Origin: Myxococcaceae bacterium
GTDB lineage: Bacteria > Myxococcota_A > Polyangia > Polyangiales > Ga0077539
NCBI GenBank assembly: GCA_004297725.1
Contig: SCUS01000081.1
Span: 62,001 to 126,000, forward strand
Length of the DNA: 64,000 nucleotides
Direction of reading: 5' to 3'
Made by a program: the position numbers and the translations under genes
The notes under the pieces: generated by a model
What the model was told of the DNA's origin: nothing
Seen by the model: the letters and a program-made list of their open reading frames with translations, nothing else
Database searches by the model: none
Part shown: in pieces, positions 16,498 to 25,016 of the stretch
How positions within the stretch are numbered: the stretch's first letter is position 1
How the letters are laid out: every line of letters begins with the position of its first letter

Positions 16498-16977
16498 ATG
16501 ACGACGCTGCATGATTTCAAGCTCTCCGGAATCGATGGCACCGAGCGCGACCTGGCCGACCTGCGCGGCAAGACAGTGCTGGTGGTCAACGTCGCGAGCC
16601 GCTGCGGATTCACCCCGCAGTACAAGGGTCTCCAACAGTTGCACCAGGAGCTCGCGCCCCGGGGCTTCACGGTGCTGGGCGTGCCGGCCAACGAGTTCGG
16701 CGCGCAGGAGCCCGGCACCAACGACGAGATCAGGTCCTTCTGCGAGACGAACTACCACGTGACCTTCCCGATGACGGCGAAGACCGTGGTGAAGGGCGAC
16801 GGGCAGAGCCCGCTCTATCGATGGCTGACCTCGGCGGCGACCCCGGCGGGCGACGTCAAGTGGAACTTCGAGAAGTTCCTGATCAACGGCCGCGGCGAGG
16901 TCGTCGGCCGCTTCGGCTCCGGGGTCTCGCCGGAGTCGCAGGAGCTTCGCAGCGCCATCCAGTCTGCGCTCGGCTGA
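16498..16977 (+). CDS. glutathione peroxidase family thiol peroxidase
   Basis: This 159-residue thioredoxin-fold peroxidase has its peroxidatic Cys36 in VASRCGFTPQY and the Trp and Asn of the active site in KWNFEKFL. The usual Gln of the tetrad in 'NQFG.QEP' is Glu here (ANEFGAQEP). Bacterial members generally reduce hydroperoxides with thioredoxin rather than glutathione. No second resolving Cys is obvious beyond FCETNY (about residue 81). There is no signal peptide, so it is cytoplasmic. It is followed 23 bp later by an aldehyde dehydrogenase, a plausible partner in handling lipid-peroxidation products. Confidence 0.93.
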   Translation: MTTLHDFKLSGIDGTERDLADLRGKTVLVVNVASRCGFTPQYKGLQQLHQELAPRGFTVLGVPANEFGAQEPGTNDEIRSFCETNYHVTFPMTAKTVVKGDGQSPLYRWLTSAATPAGDVKWNFEKFLINGRGEVVGRFGSGVSPESQELRSAIQSALG

Positions 16978-17000
16978 CGTCCACCACGAGGTCTACCGCC

Positions 17001-18458
17001 ATGACCACCGAAGTATCGATCGACGCGAAGACCAGCAGCCCCGCCGAGCCTGGCGACGCCGAGCTCCGCTCGCTCTTCGACCCGATGCACCGCGCCTCGC
17101 GACACGGCGTCGCGCGCACCTACGAGGAGCGCATCGGCGACCTCGACCGGCTCGCGAGCGCGATGCTCCGCCGGCAGGACGACATCGCCCGGGCCATCTC
17201 CGAGGACTTCGGACATCGCTCCAGGCACGAGACGCTCGTCGCGGAGGTCTTCGTCACGCTCCAGTCCATCCAGCACACCCGAGAGCACCTCGCGGAGTGG
17301 ATGAGCACCACGGCCCGCCCGGTGCGCTGGCTCTTCCAGCCGGGCCGCGCCGAGATCGTCCCCCAGCCCCTCGGCGTGGTCGGCATCATCGGCCCCTGGA
17401 ACTACCCCTTCCAGCTCCTCGGCGCGCCGCTCATCTACGCGCTCGCGGCGGGCAACCGGGTGATGCTCAAGCCCTCGGAGTTCGTCCCTCGCATCAGCGC
17501 CCTCATCGCCGACCTCGTCCACGAGTGCTTCGCGCCCGACCAGGTGTGCCTCGTCCAGGGCGGCCCGAAGGTCGCCGAGGCCTTCTGCCGGCTGCCCCTC
17601 GACCTGCTCTTCTTCACGGGCTCGACCCGCGTGGGCAAGCACGTGATGCGCGCCGCCGCGGAGAACCTCACGCCCGTGGTGCTCGAGCTCGGAGGCAAGT
17701 CCCCGGCGCTCGTCACCCCCCGCGCCTCCCTGTCCCGCACCGCGACCTCGGTCGTCTCCGGCAAGCTCTTCAACGCCGGCCAGACCTGCATCGCCCCCGA
17801 CTACGCCCTCGTCCCGCGCGCCGACCGCGACGCCTTCGTGGCGGAGTGCCGGTCCGCCGCGGCGAAGCTCTACCCCATCGTGCGCGACAACGACGACTAC
17901 ACCTCCATCGTCAACGCGCACCACCGCGGCCGGCTGCAGGGCCTCCTCGACGACGCCCGGGCGAAGGGCGCGACGGTCGTGTCCCTCGCGCCGGCGAGCG
18001 AGTCCTTCGAGGGATCGAAGAAGCTCGGCCCCGTCCTGCTCCTCGACGTCCACGACGACATGGCCGTCATGCAGGAGGAGATCTTCGGGCCGATCCTCCC
18101 GGTGATCCCCTACGACACGCTCGACGAGGCCATCGCGTACGTCAACGACCGCCCGCGGCCGCTCGCGCTCTACGCCTTCGGCGACGACCAGGTCGCCCTC
18201 CAGTCGGTGATCGACCGCACCGTCTCCGGCGGCGTCTCGGTCAACGAGACCATGCTGCACTTCGCGCAGGAAGACCTGCCCTTCGGCGGCGTCGGCCCCA
18301 GCGGCATGGGCCACTACCACGGCCGCGAGGGCTTCGAGGCCATGTCCAAGATGAAGCCCGTCTTCCACCAGGCGCGGGTCAACGGCTCCTTCCTCCTCCG
18401 GCCTCCCTACGGCCCGGTGCTCGACACCGCCCTGCGCGCACTCATCCCCAGGCGCTGA
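17001..18458 (+). CDS. aldehyde dehydrogenase, coniferyl-aldehyde/ALDH3 type
   Basis: This 485-residue NAD(P)-dependent enzyme oxidises aldehydes to acids. Conserved segments are GPWNYPFQL (cofactor binding), FFTGSTRVG, the general base region LELGGKSP, and catalytic Cys263 in NAGQTCIAPDY. The late motif PFGGVGPSGMGHYHG is typical of the ALDH3/coniferyl-aldehyde branch. The start is ATG 17001 behind GAGG. It lies between glutathione peroxidase and a quinone-oxidoreductase-like gene, all on the plus strand with short gaps, which hints at a detoxification operon. The natural substrate is not evident. Confidence 0.92.
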   Translation: MTTEVSIDAKTSSPAEPGDAELRSLFDPMHRASRHGVARTYEERIGDLDRLASAMLRRQDDIARAISEDFGHRSRHETLVAEVFVTLQSIQHTREHLAEWMSTTARPVRWLFQPGRAEIVPQPLGVVGIIGPWNYPFQLLGAPLIYALAAGNRVMLKPSEFVPRISALIADLVHECFAPDQVCLVQGGPKVAEAFCRLPLDLLFFTGSTRVGKHVMRAAAENLTPVVLELGGKSPALVTPRASLSRTATSVVSGKLFNAGQTCIAPDYALVPRADRDAFVAECRSAAAKLYPIVRDNDDYTSIVNAHHRGRLQGLLDDARAKGATVVSLAPASESFEGSKKLGPVLLLDVHDDMAVMQEEIFGPILPVIPYDTLDEAIAYVNDRPRPLALYAFGDDQVALQSVIDRTVSGGVSVNETMLHFAQEDLPFGGVGPSGMGHYHGREGFEAMSKMKPVFHQARVNGSFLLRPPYGPVLDTALRALIPRR

Positions 18459-18497
18459 ATCGACACTGCTCCGGGGCGCGTGATAGCCCTGCGAGCC

Positions 18498-19520
18498 ATG
18501 AGACAGATCTGGATCACCCGCCACGGCACCCCGGATGTCCTCGTGGTGCGCGAGGCGCCCGACCCTTCTCCCGCCGCGGGCGAGGTGCGGGTGCGGGTGC
18601 GCGCGAGCGGCGTGAACTTCGCCGACGTCATGGCCCGCATCGGGATGTACCCCGACGCTCCTCCGCCGCCCGTGGTGGTCGGGTACGAGGTCTCGGGGGT
18701 GATCGACGCTGTGGGCGATGGGGTCGACGCCTCGCGGGTCGGCCAGCGGGTGCTCGCCGTGGTGCGCTTCGGCGGATACAGCGACACGGTCTGCGTCGAC
18801 AGCGGGATGGCCATCGAGCTGCCCGAGTCGATGTCCTTCGAGGAGGGCGCCGCGCTGCCGGTGGTCTACTTCACCGCGCACCACATGCTGGTCTACCTCG
18901 GCAACGTGAAGCGCGGCGACACGGTGCTCATCCACGCGGCCGCCGGGGGCGTCGGGCTCGCGGCGCTACAGCTCTGCAAGCACGCGGGCGCGGTCACCAT
19001 CGGCACCGCCTCGGCCTCGAAGCACGCGTACCTGAAGTCCGCCGGGCTCGACCACGCCATCGACTATCACACGCAGGAGTTCTCCTCCGAGGTTCGCCGC
19101 ATCACCGGCGGCCGCGGGGTCGACATCGCGCTCGACGCGCAGGGCGGCGCCTCGCTGAAGAAGAGCTTCCGCGTGCTCGCGCCCACGGGTCGGCTCTTCG
19201 CGTTCGGCGCGGCCTCGCTCTCGCCCGATGGCAGGCGGGACGTGTTCTCGCTGCTGAAGGGCGTGCTCCAGATGCCCCTCATCGACCTCTTCCCCTTCAA
19301 CCTCATGAACGACAACCGCGGCATCTTCGGCGTCAACATGGGTCACCTCTGGGGCGAGTCGAAGATGCTGCTCGGGCAGCTCCACCAGCTCCTCGCGCTC
19401 TATCGGGAGGGCGCGATCAAGCCGGTGATCGACTCGACCTACGCCTTCGACGACGCCCCCGCGGCGCACCAGCGCATCCACGACCGAAAGAACGTCGGCA
19501 AGGTGCTGCTCGTCCCCTGA
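18498..19520 (+). CDS. zinc-independent MDR-family oxidoreductase (quinone reductase/VAT-1-like)
   Basis: This 340-residue medium-chain dehydrogenase/reductase has the N-terminal GroES-like part (VRASGVNFADVMARIGMYP, then GYEVSGVI) and the Rossmann part with the nucleotide motif HAAAGGVGLAALQL. The structural- and catalytic-zinc Cys/His ligands of alcohol dehydrogenases are absent, placing it with quinone oxidoreductases and VAT-1-like proteins that reduce quinones or enones with NADPH. The start ATG 18498 gives a typical N-terminus (MRQIWITRHGTPDVL); no good ribosome-binding site is visible. It ends the plus-strand redox cluster and is convergent with the next gene at 12 bp distance. Confidence 0.9.
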   Translation: MRQIWITRHGTPDVLVVREAPDPSPAAGEVRVRVRASGVNFADVMARIGMYPDAPPPPVVVGYEVSGVIDAVGDGVDASRVGQRVLAVVRFGGYSDTVCVDSGMAIELPESMSFEEGAALPVVYFTAHHMLVYLGNVKRGDTVLIHAAAGGVGLAALQLCKHAGAVTIGTASASKHAYLKSAGLDHAIDYHTQEFSSEVRRITGGRGVDIALDAQGGASLKKSFRVLAPTGRLFAFGAASLSPDGRRDVFSLLKGVLQMPLIDLFPFNLMNDNRGIFGVNMGHLWGESKMLLGQLHQLLALYREGAIKPVIDSTYAFDDAPAAHQRIHDRKNVGKVLLVP

Positions 19521-19532
19521 GCGGGGCCGCAC

Positions 19533-20672
19533 CTACGGGTCTCGCGACCCCAGCAGAAACGCCAGCGCGCCGGGCAGCCGCTGCGCCCAGTACACCTCGT
19601 TGTGGACGGCCCCGCGCTGCACCACGTACCGGAGGTCGATCTCGTCGCGGTAGCCCGCCGCCCTGATCGCCTCGGCCAGCATCGCCGTGTTCGCGACGTC
19701 GTCGCCGCTCTCCCCGCCGTCACCGCTGTCGACGTAGATGCGCCGCGGCCTCGCCTCGAGTCCGCGCAGCATGGCGACCTCGCGGAGCAGCATCCGGTCG
19801 TCCCACCAGGTGGAGGGAGACATCGCGCCGATGTTTCCGAAGACCTGCGCGTGGTGCACGCCCGCCCAGGCGGAGATCAGCCCGCCGAGGGATGACCCGA
19901 GGAGCACCGTGTCCGCCGCGCCGGGGCGGGTGCGGTAGCTGCGGTCGATGAGCGGCTTCACCTCCTCGATGAGCATCCGGAGGTAGAGGGCGCCGCGGCC
20001 TCCGGCCATCCGTCCGGCGTCCCGGCTGGGGGTGTACTCGTCGATGCGGTCGGGGGTGTTCTCGATGCCGACGAGGATGGCCTCTCGGATGGATCCGATC
20101 TCGGCGCCGTGGTTCAGCGCGTCCTGCGCGTACCAGGGGTTTCCCCCGAAGGCCGTCGCCGGGTTGAAGAGGTTCTGACCGTCGTGCATGTAGACGACGG
20201 GGAAGCGGGCGGTGGGGTTCTCGTCGTAGGACGGCGGGAAATAGAGCCAGAGCCCGCGGTCGTTGTTGAGCACCGTGGAGTGAAACGCGGACATCGCGCG
20301 GGACCAGCGCCCCGAGCGAGTGACGAACCTGGGATAGATGTCCAATGTGGCACCGGGAGACGCGCGGTAGTTGCTCCCGATGGACCACTCGCGGTCATCG
20401 AGGAGGGGCTTCCATTCGAACGAGCGAGCGACCTCATCGGAGGACCACTCCCAGACGTCGGCGGTCACCCGGGTGAGGGAGACCCCGCGTTCCCAGGAGA
20501 GCCCCGCGAGGTCGCCGCGAAGGCTGAGCGAGCGGGCGCCGACCGGGTAGTGGACCCGCAGCGTCGTACGCCTCGTCGCCACATCGACGGAGCCCGCGTC
20601 GGGCGCCGCAGGTGAACCCGTGGTCCCCCCACATCCGACCAGCAGGCACAGCGCGATGACGAAGCTTCGCAT
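19533..20672 (-). CDS. esterase-family lipoprotein (enterochelin-esterase/EstD-like alpha/beta hydrolase)
   Basis: The 379-residue protein starts with a lipoprotein signal (LLVGC, Cys14). Residues about 35-115 are an E-set-like beta domain, and from about 125 an alpha/beta-hydrolase fold of the esterase D family follows. The nucleophile is Ser261 in LLGSSLGGL and the final His is probably in RGAVHNEVYW; YMHDGQNLF is a family hallmark. Such proteins hydrolyse esters, including siderophores or acylated sugars; the substrate is unknown. It is probably anchored in the envelope. It stands alone, divergent from the small gene at 20997. Confidence 0.88.
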   Translation of the reverse strand: MRSFVIALCLLVGCGGTTGSPAAPDAGSVDVATRRTTLRVHYPVGARSLSLRGDLAGLSWERGVSLTRVTADVWEWSSDEVARSFEWKPLLDDREWSIGSNYRASPGATLDIYPRFVTRSGRWSRAMSAFHSTVLNNDRGLWLYFPPSYDENPTARFPVVYMHDGQNLFNPATAFGGNPWYAQDALNHGAEIGSIREAILVGIENTPDRIDEYTPSRDAGRMAGGRGALYLRMLIEEVKPLIDRSYRTRPGAADTVLLGSSLGGLISAWAGVHHAQVFGNIGAMSPSTWWDDRMLLREVAMLRGLEARPRRIYVDSGDGGESGDDVANTAMLAEAIRAAGYRDEIDLRYVVQRGAVHNEVYWAQRLPGALAFLLGSRDP

Positions 20673-20996
20673 CGGCGACAGGGTTGCACCGGGGGCGGAG
20701 CGCGCGTCAAACCCTCACCGTCCACCCTGCATCGCTTGCGCGGCGCACCGCGACCACGCAAGCCATGCATGGACACGCGTGAGCGCATCCCTGCCACGGT
20801 GTGGCTGAACGGCGCAGGCGTCGCACCACCCCGGGTGAGCTTGCGGGCCCGGCAATTCTGGCAGCGGCTGCGACCCCTCAGGGCCGACGGTGACGCACAG
20901 CCGGGCGCGCATCCCGTGGCCCGTGCCTTGCTGGCGGAACAATCCAGAGCTCCAGAAGGTTTCCTCGACACCCCTGAACCACCGAGGCCCCACCCC
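20673..20996. other. intergenic region with a long imperfect inverted repeat
   Basis: These 324 bp separate the divergent esterase lipoprotein and the small protein at 20997. An open frame covers part of it but shows no protein-like features. The only clear structure is an imperfect dyad at 20728-20769: TGCAT, a C/C mismatch and GCTTGCG on the left, matched by CGCAAGC and ATGCA on the right, with an inner CGG-CGCA-CCG. No convincing sigma-70 promoter was found. Confidence 0.6.
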
Positions 20997-21356
20997 ATGA
21001 CCGACACTGAACGCTTCTTTCGCGCTGCCGGGTATCTGTTCACCTGGGCCCCGGCCGAGGGCGGCCGGAAGGCGACGCTCGAGATGTGGCGGGAGTCCGC
21101 AGACGGTCATGAGCGCTACTGGGTGACCCGGGCGACCTGCAAGCCCCACCGCGAGGGCGCCTACGCCGGCGCCATGGCGCTGGTGGCCTGGGTGCAGTCG
21201 CTGGATGTCCCGGTCCGACGCGATCCGAAGTCGCAGGCGGTGATGGAGCAGCTGGCCTTCACCTACGACCGCCTCCGCAACCTGCCGAAGCGCCCCGACG
21301 CCGCGATGACCGCCGCGCTCAAGGCCCTCGTCAGCGGCCGCGCCGCCGCCGCCTGA
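20997..21356 (+). CDS. small protein of an unnamed family, paralogous to 56156-56497
   Basis: This 119-residue protein of unknown function resembles the 113-residue protein at 56156. Both share RAAG followed by FTW, an LW/MWR segment, RYWVT, a helix with AL-W, and QAV plus RL near the C-terminus. The first half looks like a small beta-sheet and the second half is helical. There is no signal, membrane segment or metal-binding cluster. The start is ATG 20997; the frame is open upstream but without protein-like sequence, and no strong ribosome-binding site precedes it. It stands between the esterase lipoprotein and the MYXO-CTERM protein with no evident functional link. Confidence 0.75.
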   Translation: MTDTERFFRAAGYLFTWAPAEGGRKATLEMWRESADGHERYWVTRATCKPHREGAYAGAMALVAWVQSLDVPVRRDPKSQAVMEQLAFTYDRLRNLPKRPDAAMTAALKALVSGRAAAA

Positions 21357-21420
21357 ACGCCTCGCGGCGAACGCATCCGCCGCGGTACAACCTCCCGCAT
21401 CCGTCGATCGGGAGGCCTTC

Positions 21421-23028
21421 ATGCGCGTCGCGTCCCTCTTCCTCACCTCGCTGCTGCTCTCCTCGTCCGCGCTCGCCATCAACCAGCCCAACGGCGCGCA
21501 GATCCCGGTCGGCAACCAGCTCCAGGAACTCTTCAACGCCCGCGGCGAGACCGCCATCCGGGTGCGCGAGGACGCCGCCATCGTGCCCGAGCGCTTCGTG
21601 CCCGGATGCAACCTCACCTTCACGCTGATCACCCGCGGCAACGCGGCCTTCCGCAACGTCTTCGGCTGGTACAACGTTCGGCCGGGCGTCACCCCCTCGC
21701 GGAGCAATCCCCCGCCCGGGTCGGACCTCCACATCCTCATCCCGTGCACGGCGATGCCGGGCGAGAGGTTCTCCCTCAACCTCCGGGGCAACCCCCAGTA
21801 CCTGGGCGGCGAGATCGGCTTCTTCCTGCGCACCCCCGAGGACATGACCTCGGGGCGATGCTCGGGCGACTGCTGCGCCTCGCTCGCCCGGGGCGGGTGG
21901 TCGTTCTTCTCCGAGCGCGGATACAACCCCGACAACTCGGGCGCGGACCCTTCGTACATCCACCTGCTGACCTACGACTCGAGGGTCAGGCCCCGCTCGT
22001 TCTACTTCGCCTGGGAGGACCTCTACTCCGGGGGCGACAACAACTTCACCGACTTCATCGCGCAGGTCGACGAGATCGTGTGCACCGGCGGCGGCGCGAG
22101 TTGCATGACCTCCATGCAGGGCGCCTGCGGCGCGGGCACCTTTCAGTGCCGCGCCGGAGCGCTCGTCTGCGTCGGCGCGGTGACCGCCTCGGCGGAGCGC
22201 TGCGACGGCGTCGACAACGACTGCAACGGCATGGTCGACGAGGGTGACGCCCTCTGCGGCGCGATGCAGGTGTGCGACCGCGGGCGCTGCGTCGACCGCT
22301 GCCTCAGCGAGCTCGGTTGCTTCCCCGGGCTGCGCTGCACCGACCGGGGGACCTGCGTCGAAGCGGCGTGCGAGACGGTCACCTGCGGCGCCAGCCAGCG
22401 CTGCGAGGGCGGCCGCTGCGTCGGGGCCTGCGAGGGCATCACGTGCCCGGCGGGATCGCTCTGCCGGGGTGGCCGCTGCGTCGACGCCTGCGCGGGCGTG
22501 AGCTGCGACAGCGACCAGGCCTGCGTCGACGGCGTGTGCGTCCCTCGCTGCGAGTGCCGCCGATGCGCCGACGGACAGGCCTGCGGGCCGGACGGGCGCT
22601 GCCGCGCGACGGCCTGCGCCACGGTGTCCTGCGGGGTGGGCACCACCTGCGTCGAGGGGCGCTGCGTGGACGCCTGCGAGGGAGCGCGCTGCCCGACCGG
22701 GGAGCGCTGCGAGATGGGGCGCTGCATGACCGTCATGGTGCCCGATGGGGGCGTCCCGAGGGACGCCACGCCGCTCGCGGACGTCGGGTTCTTCGACCTC
22801 GGGGCGAGGGATGTCCCGCCCGAGGAGCCGGACGCCGGGGCGAAGATCGACGCCGCGACCGACGACGGGCTGGTGGCGGTCTACGAGCAGAAGGACGGGT
22901 GCGGCTGTCGGGTGGGTGGGAAGGCTGCGAGCGGGCGCGGCCCCGCGCTGCTGGCGGGGCTCCTCGCGGCGCTCGCGTGGCGCCGTCAGCGCTTCGGAGC
23001 GAAGCGCTCCCGCAGGCGCTTTCCGTAG
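21421..23028 (+). CDS. Cys-rich surface protein with DUF4114-like domain and MYXO-CTERM-like tail
   Basis: The 535-residue protein begins with a signal peptide (LFLTSLLLSSSALA). Residues about 40-225 resemble DUF4114 (SFFSERGYNPD and FAWEDLYSGGDNNFTDFIAQVD). One segment at about 250-280 (RCDGVDNDCNGMVDEGDALC) matches the MopE-type 'DGxDNDCNG' motif. A run of repeated Cys modules follows to about 435 (C..G..C..G.CV), then an Asp/Pro linker. The end, GCGCRVGG followed by LLAGLLAALAW and RRQRFGAKRSRRR, fits the MYXO-CTERM sorting signal, so it is probably exported and surface-anchored. Its last 43 bp overlap the 3' end of glmU on the other strand. Confidence 0.85.
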   Translation: MRVASLFLTSLLLSSSALAINQPNGAQIPVGNQLQELFNARGETAIRVREDAAIVPERFVPGCNLTFTLITRGNAAFRNVFGWYNVRPGVTPSRSNPPPGSDLHILIPCTAMPGERFSLNLRGNPQYLGGEIGFFLRTPEDMTSGRCSGDCCASLARGGWSFFSERGYNPDNSGADPSYIHLLTYDSRVRPRSFYFAWEDLYSGGDNNFTDFIAQVDEIVCTGGGASCMTSMQGACGAGTFQCRAGALVCVGAVTASAERCDGVDNDCNGMVDEGDALCGAMQVCDRGRCVDRCLSELGCFPGLRCTDRGTCVEAACETVTCGASQRCEGGRCVGACEGITCPAGSLCRGGRCVDACAGVSCDSDQACVDGVCVPRCECRRCADGQACGPDGRCRATACATVSCGVGTTCVEGRCVDACEGARCPTGERCEMGRCMTVMVPDGGVPRDATPLADVGFFDLGARDVPPEEPDAGAKIDAATDDGLVAVYEQKDGCGCRVGGKAASGRGPALLAGLLAALAWRRQRFGAKRSRRRFP

Positions 23029-24374
23029 CCTTCCTTGTTCTCCTGCTTGGCGCGGCCGATCGCGAGGGCGTCCTCCGGGACGTCCCGGGTCACCACCGAC
23101 CCTGAGCCCACGTAGGAGTTCTTGCCGATGGTCACCGGGGCCACGAGCGAGCTGTTGGAGCCGATGAACGCTCCCTCCTCGATGGTGGTCACGTGCTTAC
23201 GGAAGCCGTCGTAGTTGCAGAAGATCGTCCCCGCGCCGATGTTGGCCTTCGGCCCCACCACGCCGTCGCCGAGGTAGGCGAGGTGGTTGGCCTTGGCGCC
23301 CTTGCCGAGCCGGGTCTTCTTCAGCTCGACGAAGTTGCCCACGTGCGCCCCGGCCTCGACCACGCTCTCCGGTCGCAGGTGGGCGAAGGGGCCGAGCTGC
23401 GCCCCCTCGTGCACCTCGCAGCGCGTCACCAGCGTGTACGGCTTGAGCAGCACGTCGCGACCGATGGAGGCGTCCTCCAGCACGCAGCCCGCGTCGACGG
23501 TGGTCCCGCTGCCGAGCGAGGTCGCGCCGCGCAGCACCACGTTGGGGCCGATGGTGACGCCCGCCTCGATGGTGACGTCGCGGTCGATGCACACGCCCGG
23601 AGCCACGGTGCTCCCCGCGCGGCGATGGCCGTCCGCGATGCGCTGCCAGAGGTACGCCTCGGTCGCCGCGAGCTCGGCCCGGTCGTTCACCCCGCGCAGC
23701 GAGATGGGCTCCCAGGCGAGCTCTCCGACGCCGCCAGCGCTCGCCGCGATCTCCACCAGGTCGGTGAGGTAGAACTCCCCCTGCGCGTTGGTCGAGCCGA
23801 TCTTCCCGAGCGACCCGGCGAGGAACTCCCTGCCCGCCACGTAGAGGCCGGGGTTCACGCAGCGCACGGCGCGCTCGTCGGGGGAGCAGTCCTTGTGCTC
23901 GCGAATGGCGCGAATGGCCCCGGCCTCGTCGCGCAGCACGCGCCCGTAGCCCGTCGGGTCGGAGACCTCGGTGGTGATCATCGCCAGCGGGGCGCCCGAG
24001 CGGGCGCGCGCCTCGATGAGCTGCCGCAGCGCCTCGGCGGGCACGCACGGCACGTCGCCGTAGGTGATCAGCACCTCCGTCGCCGTCGCCGGGACCTCCG
24101 TCATCCCCGCCCGCACCGCGTCGGCGGTGCCCCGCTGCTCGGTCTGCACGGCGAAGCGCACCCGCTCCCCGAAGCGGGCCGTCACGGCCTCGGCGACCGC
24201 CTCGCGCCCATGCCCCACCACGAGCACCACGTCGTCCGAGCCCGCCGCGAGCGCCGCCTCGATCGACCAGTGGACCATCGCCACGCCCGCGACCCGGTGC
24301 AGCACCTTGGGCAGCGCGCTCTTCATTCGGGTTCCCTGGCCCGCGGCCAGGATGATCGTGCAGCGACCGTTCAT
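22986..24374 (-). CDS. glmU: bifunctional N-acetylglucosamine-1-phosphate uridyltransferase/glucosamine-1-phosphate acetyltransferase
   Basis: This 462-residue enzyme makes UDP-GlcNAc for peptidoglycan and polysaccharides. The N-terminal pyrophosphorylase domain carries LAAGQGTRMKSALPKVLH and YGDVPC; the C-terminal left-handed beta-helix has many hexapeptides, GNFVELKKTRLG, NHLAYLGD and IGAGTIFCNYDG. Length and motifs are complete. The start ATG 24374 follows GAGGAG. Its 3' end overlaps the convergent MYXO-CTERM gene by 43 bp. The UDP-GlcNAc product feeds the wbp-like genes 4 kb away. Confidence 0.96.
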   Translation of the reverse strand: MNGRCTIILAAGQGTRMKSALPKVLHRVAGVAMVHWSIEAALAAGSDDVVLVVGHGREAVAEAVTARFGERVRFAVQTEQRGTADAVRAGMTEVPATATEVLITYGDVPCVPAEALRQLIEARARSGAPLAMITTEVSDPTGYGRVLRDEAGAIRAIREHKDCSPDERAVRCVNPGLYVAGREFLAGSLGKIGSTNAQGEFYLTDLVEIAASAGGVGELAWEPISLRGVNDRAELAATEAYLWQRIADGHRRAGSTVAPGVCIDRDVTIEAGVTIGPNVVLRGATSLGSGTTVDAGCVLEDASIGRDVLLKPYTLVTRCEVHEGAQLGPFAHLRPESVVEAGAHVGNFVELKKTRLGKGAKANHLAYLGDGVVGPKANIGAGTIFCNYDGFRKHVTTIEEGAFIGSNSSLVAPVTIGKNSYVGSGSVVTRDVPEDALAIGRAKQENKEGYGKRLRERFAPKR

Positions 24375-24467
24375 GTGGACTCCTCGTAACGTGGAAGGTC
24401 TTTGGGGACGGCGGTTCTATCATGCGGCCGCGCGCCGGAATCGTCCTTGGGCTAGGCTGCGCCCGCC

Positions 24468-25016
24468 ATGAACGTCGGCTTCTTCGGCGGGAGCTTCAAC
24501 CCGCCCCACGTGTCCCACGTCCTCGCGGTGTCCTACGTGCTCGCCACGCAGCCCTTTGACCGCGTGCTCGTGGTGCCCTGCTTCGACCACCCGCTGGGCA
24601 AGGAGCTCGCGCCCTTCACGCACCGCAAGGCCATGTGCGAGCGGGCATTCGAGCACCTGCGCCACGTCGAGGTCTCCGCCATCGAGCAGGAGATGGGCGA
24701 GACCTCGCGCACGCTCTACACCCTCCGAGCGCTCACCGCCGCGCACCCCGACTGGTCGCTCCGGCTGATCATCGGCGCCGACATCCTCAACGAGACCGAG
24801 CGCTGGTTCGGCTGGCCGGAGATCGTCCGCATGGCCCCCCCGCTGGTGCTCGGGCGGCTCGGCCACGCCCGCACCGACGCCCCGCCCTCGGTGATCCCGC
24901 AGGTGTCCTCGACGGAGGTCCGAGGCCGCCTCGCGAGGGGCCTCTCCGTCGACGACGTGGTCCCTCGGCGGGTCATCGAGTACACGCGCGAGCATCACCT
25001 CTACGGGGCCCCGTGA
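24468..25016 (+). CDS. nadD: nicotinate-nucleotide adenylyltransferase (NadD-like)
   Basis: This 182-residue nucleotidyltransferase would adenylate nicotinate mononucleotide in NAD synthesis. The N-terminal motif is GGSFNPPHVSHVL, where the canonical HxGH reads HVSH; the C-terminal SSTEVR matches the family ISSTxIR. LIIGADIL and the following WFGWPEI also fit NadD. The protein is a little shorter than usual. It is divergent from glmU across 93 bp, and its stop overlaps the next start (GTGA). The fold call is firm; the exact substrate is slightly less sure because of the altered motif. Confidence 0.82.
   Translation: MNVGFFGGSFNPPHVSHVLAVSYVLATQPFDRVLVVPCFDHPLGKELAPFTHRKAMCERAFEHLRHVEVSAIEQEMGETSRTLYTLRALTAAHPDWSLRLIIGADILNETERWFGWPEIVRMAPPLVLGRLGHARTDAPPSVIPQVSSTEVRGRLARGLSVDDVVPRRVIEYTREHHLYGAP

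Noticed and set aside
16815-18935. 706-codon minus-strand open frame opposite the aldehyde dehydrogenase
   Set aside because: The sequence is Ala/Arg/Asp/Gly-rich without motifs, and the plus strand carries complete enzymes over the same bases.
20840-20880. Possible sigma-54 promoter (CTGGCAG...CTGCG) before the small gene at 20997
   Set aside because: The spacing between GG and GC is 8 bp instead of the required 10.
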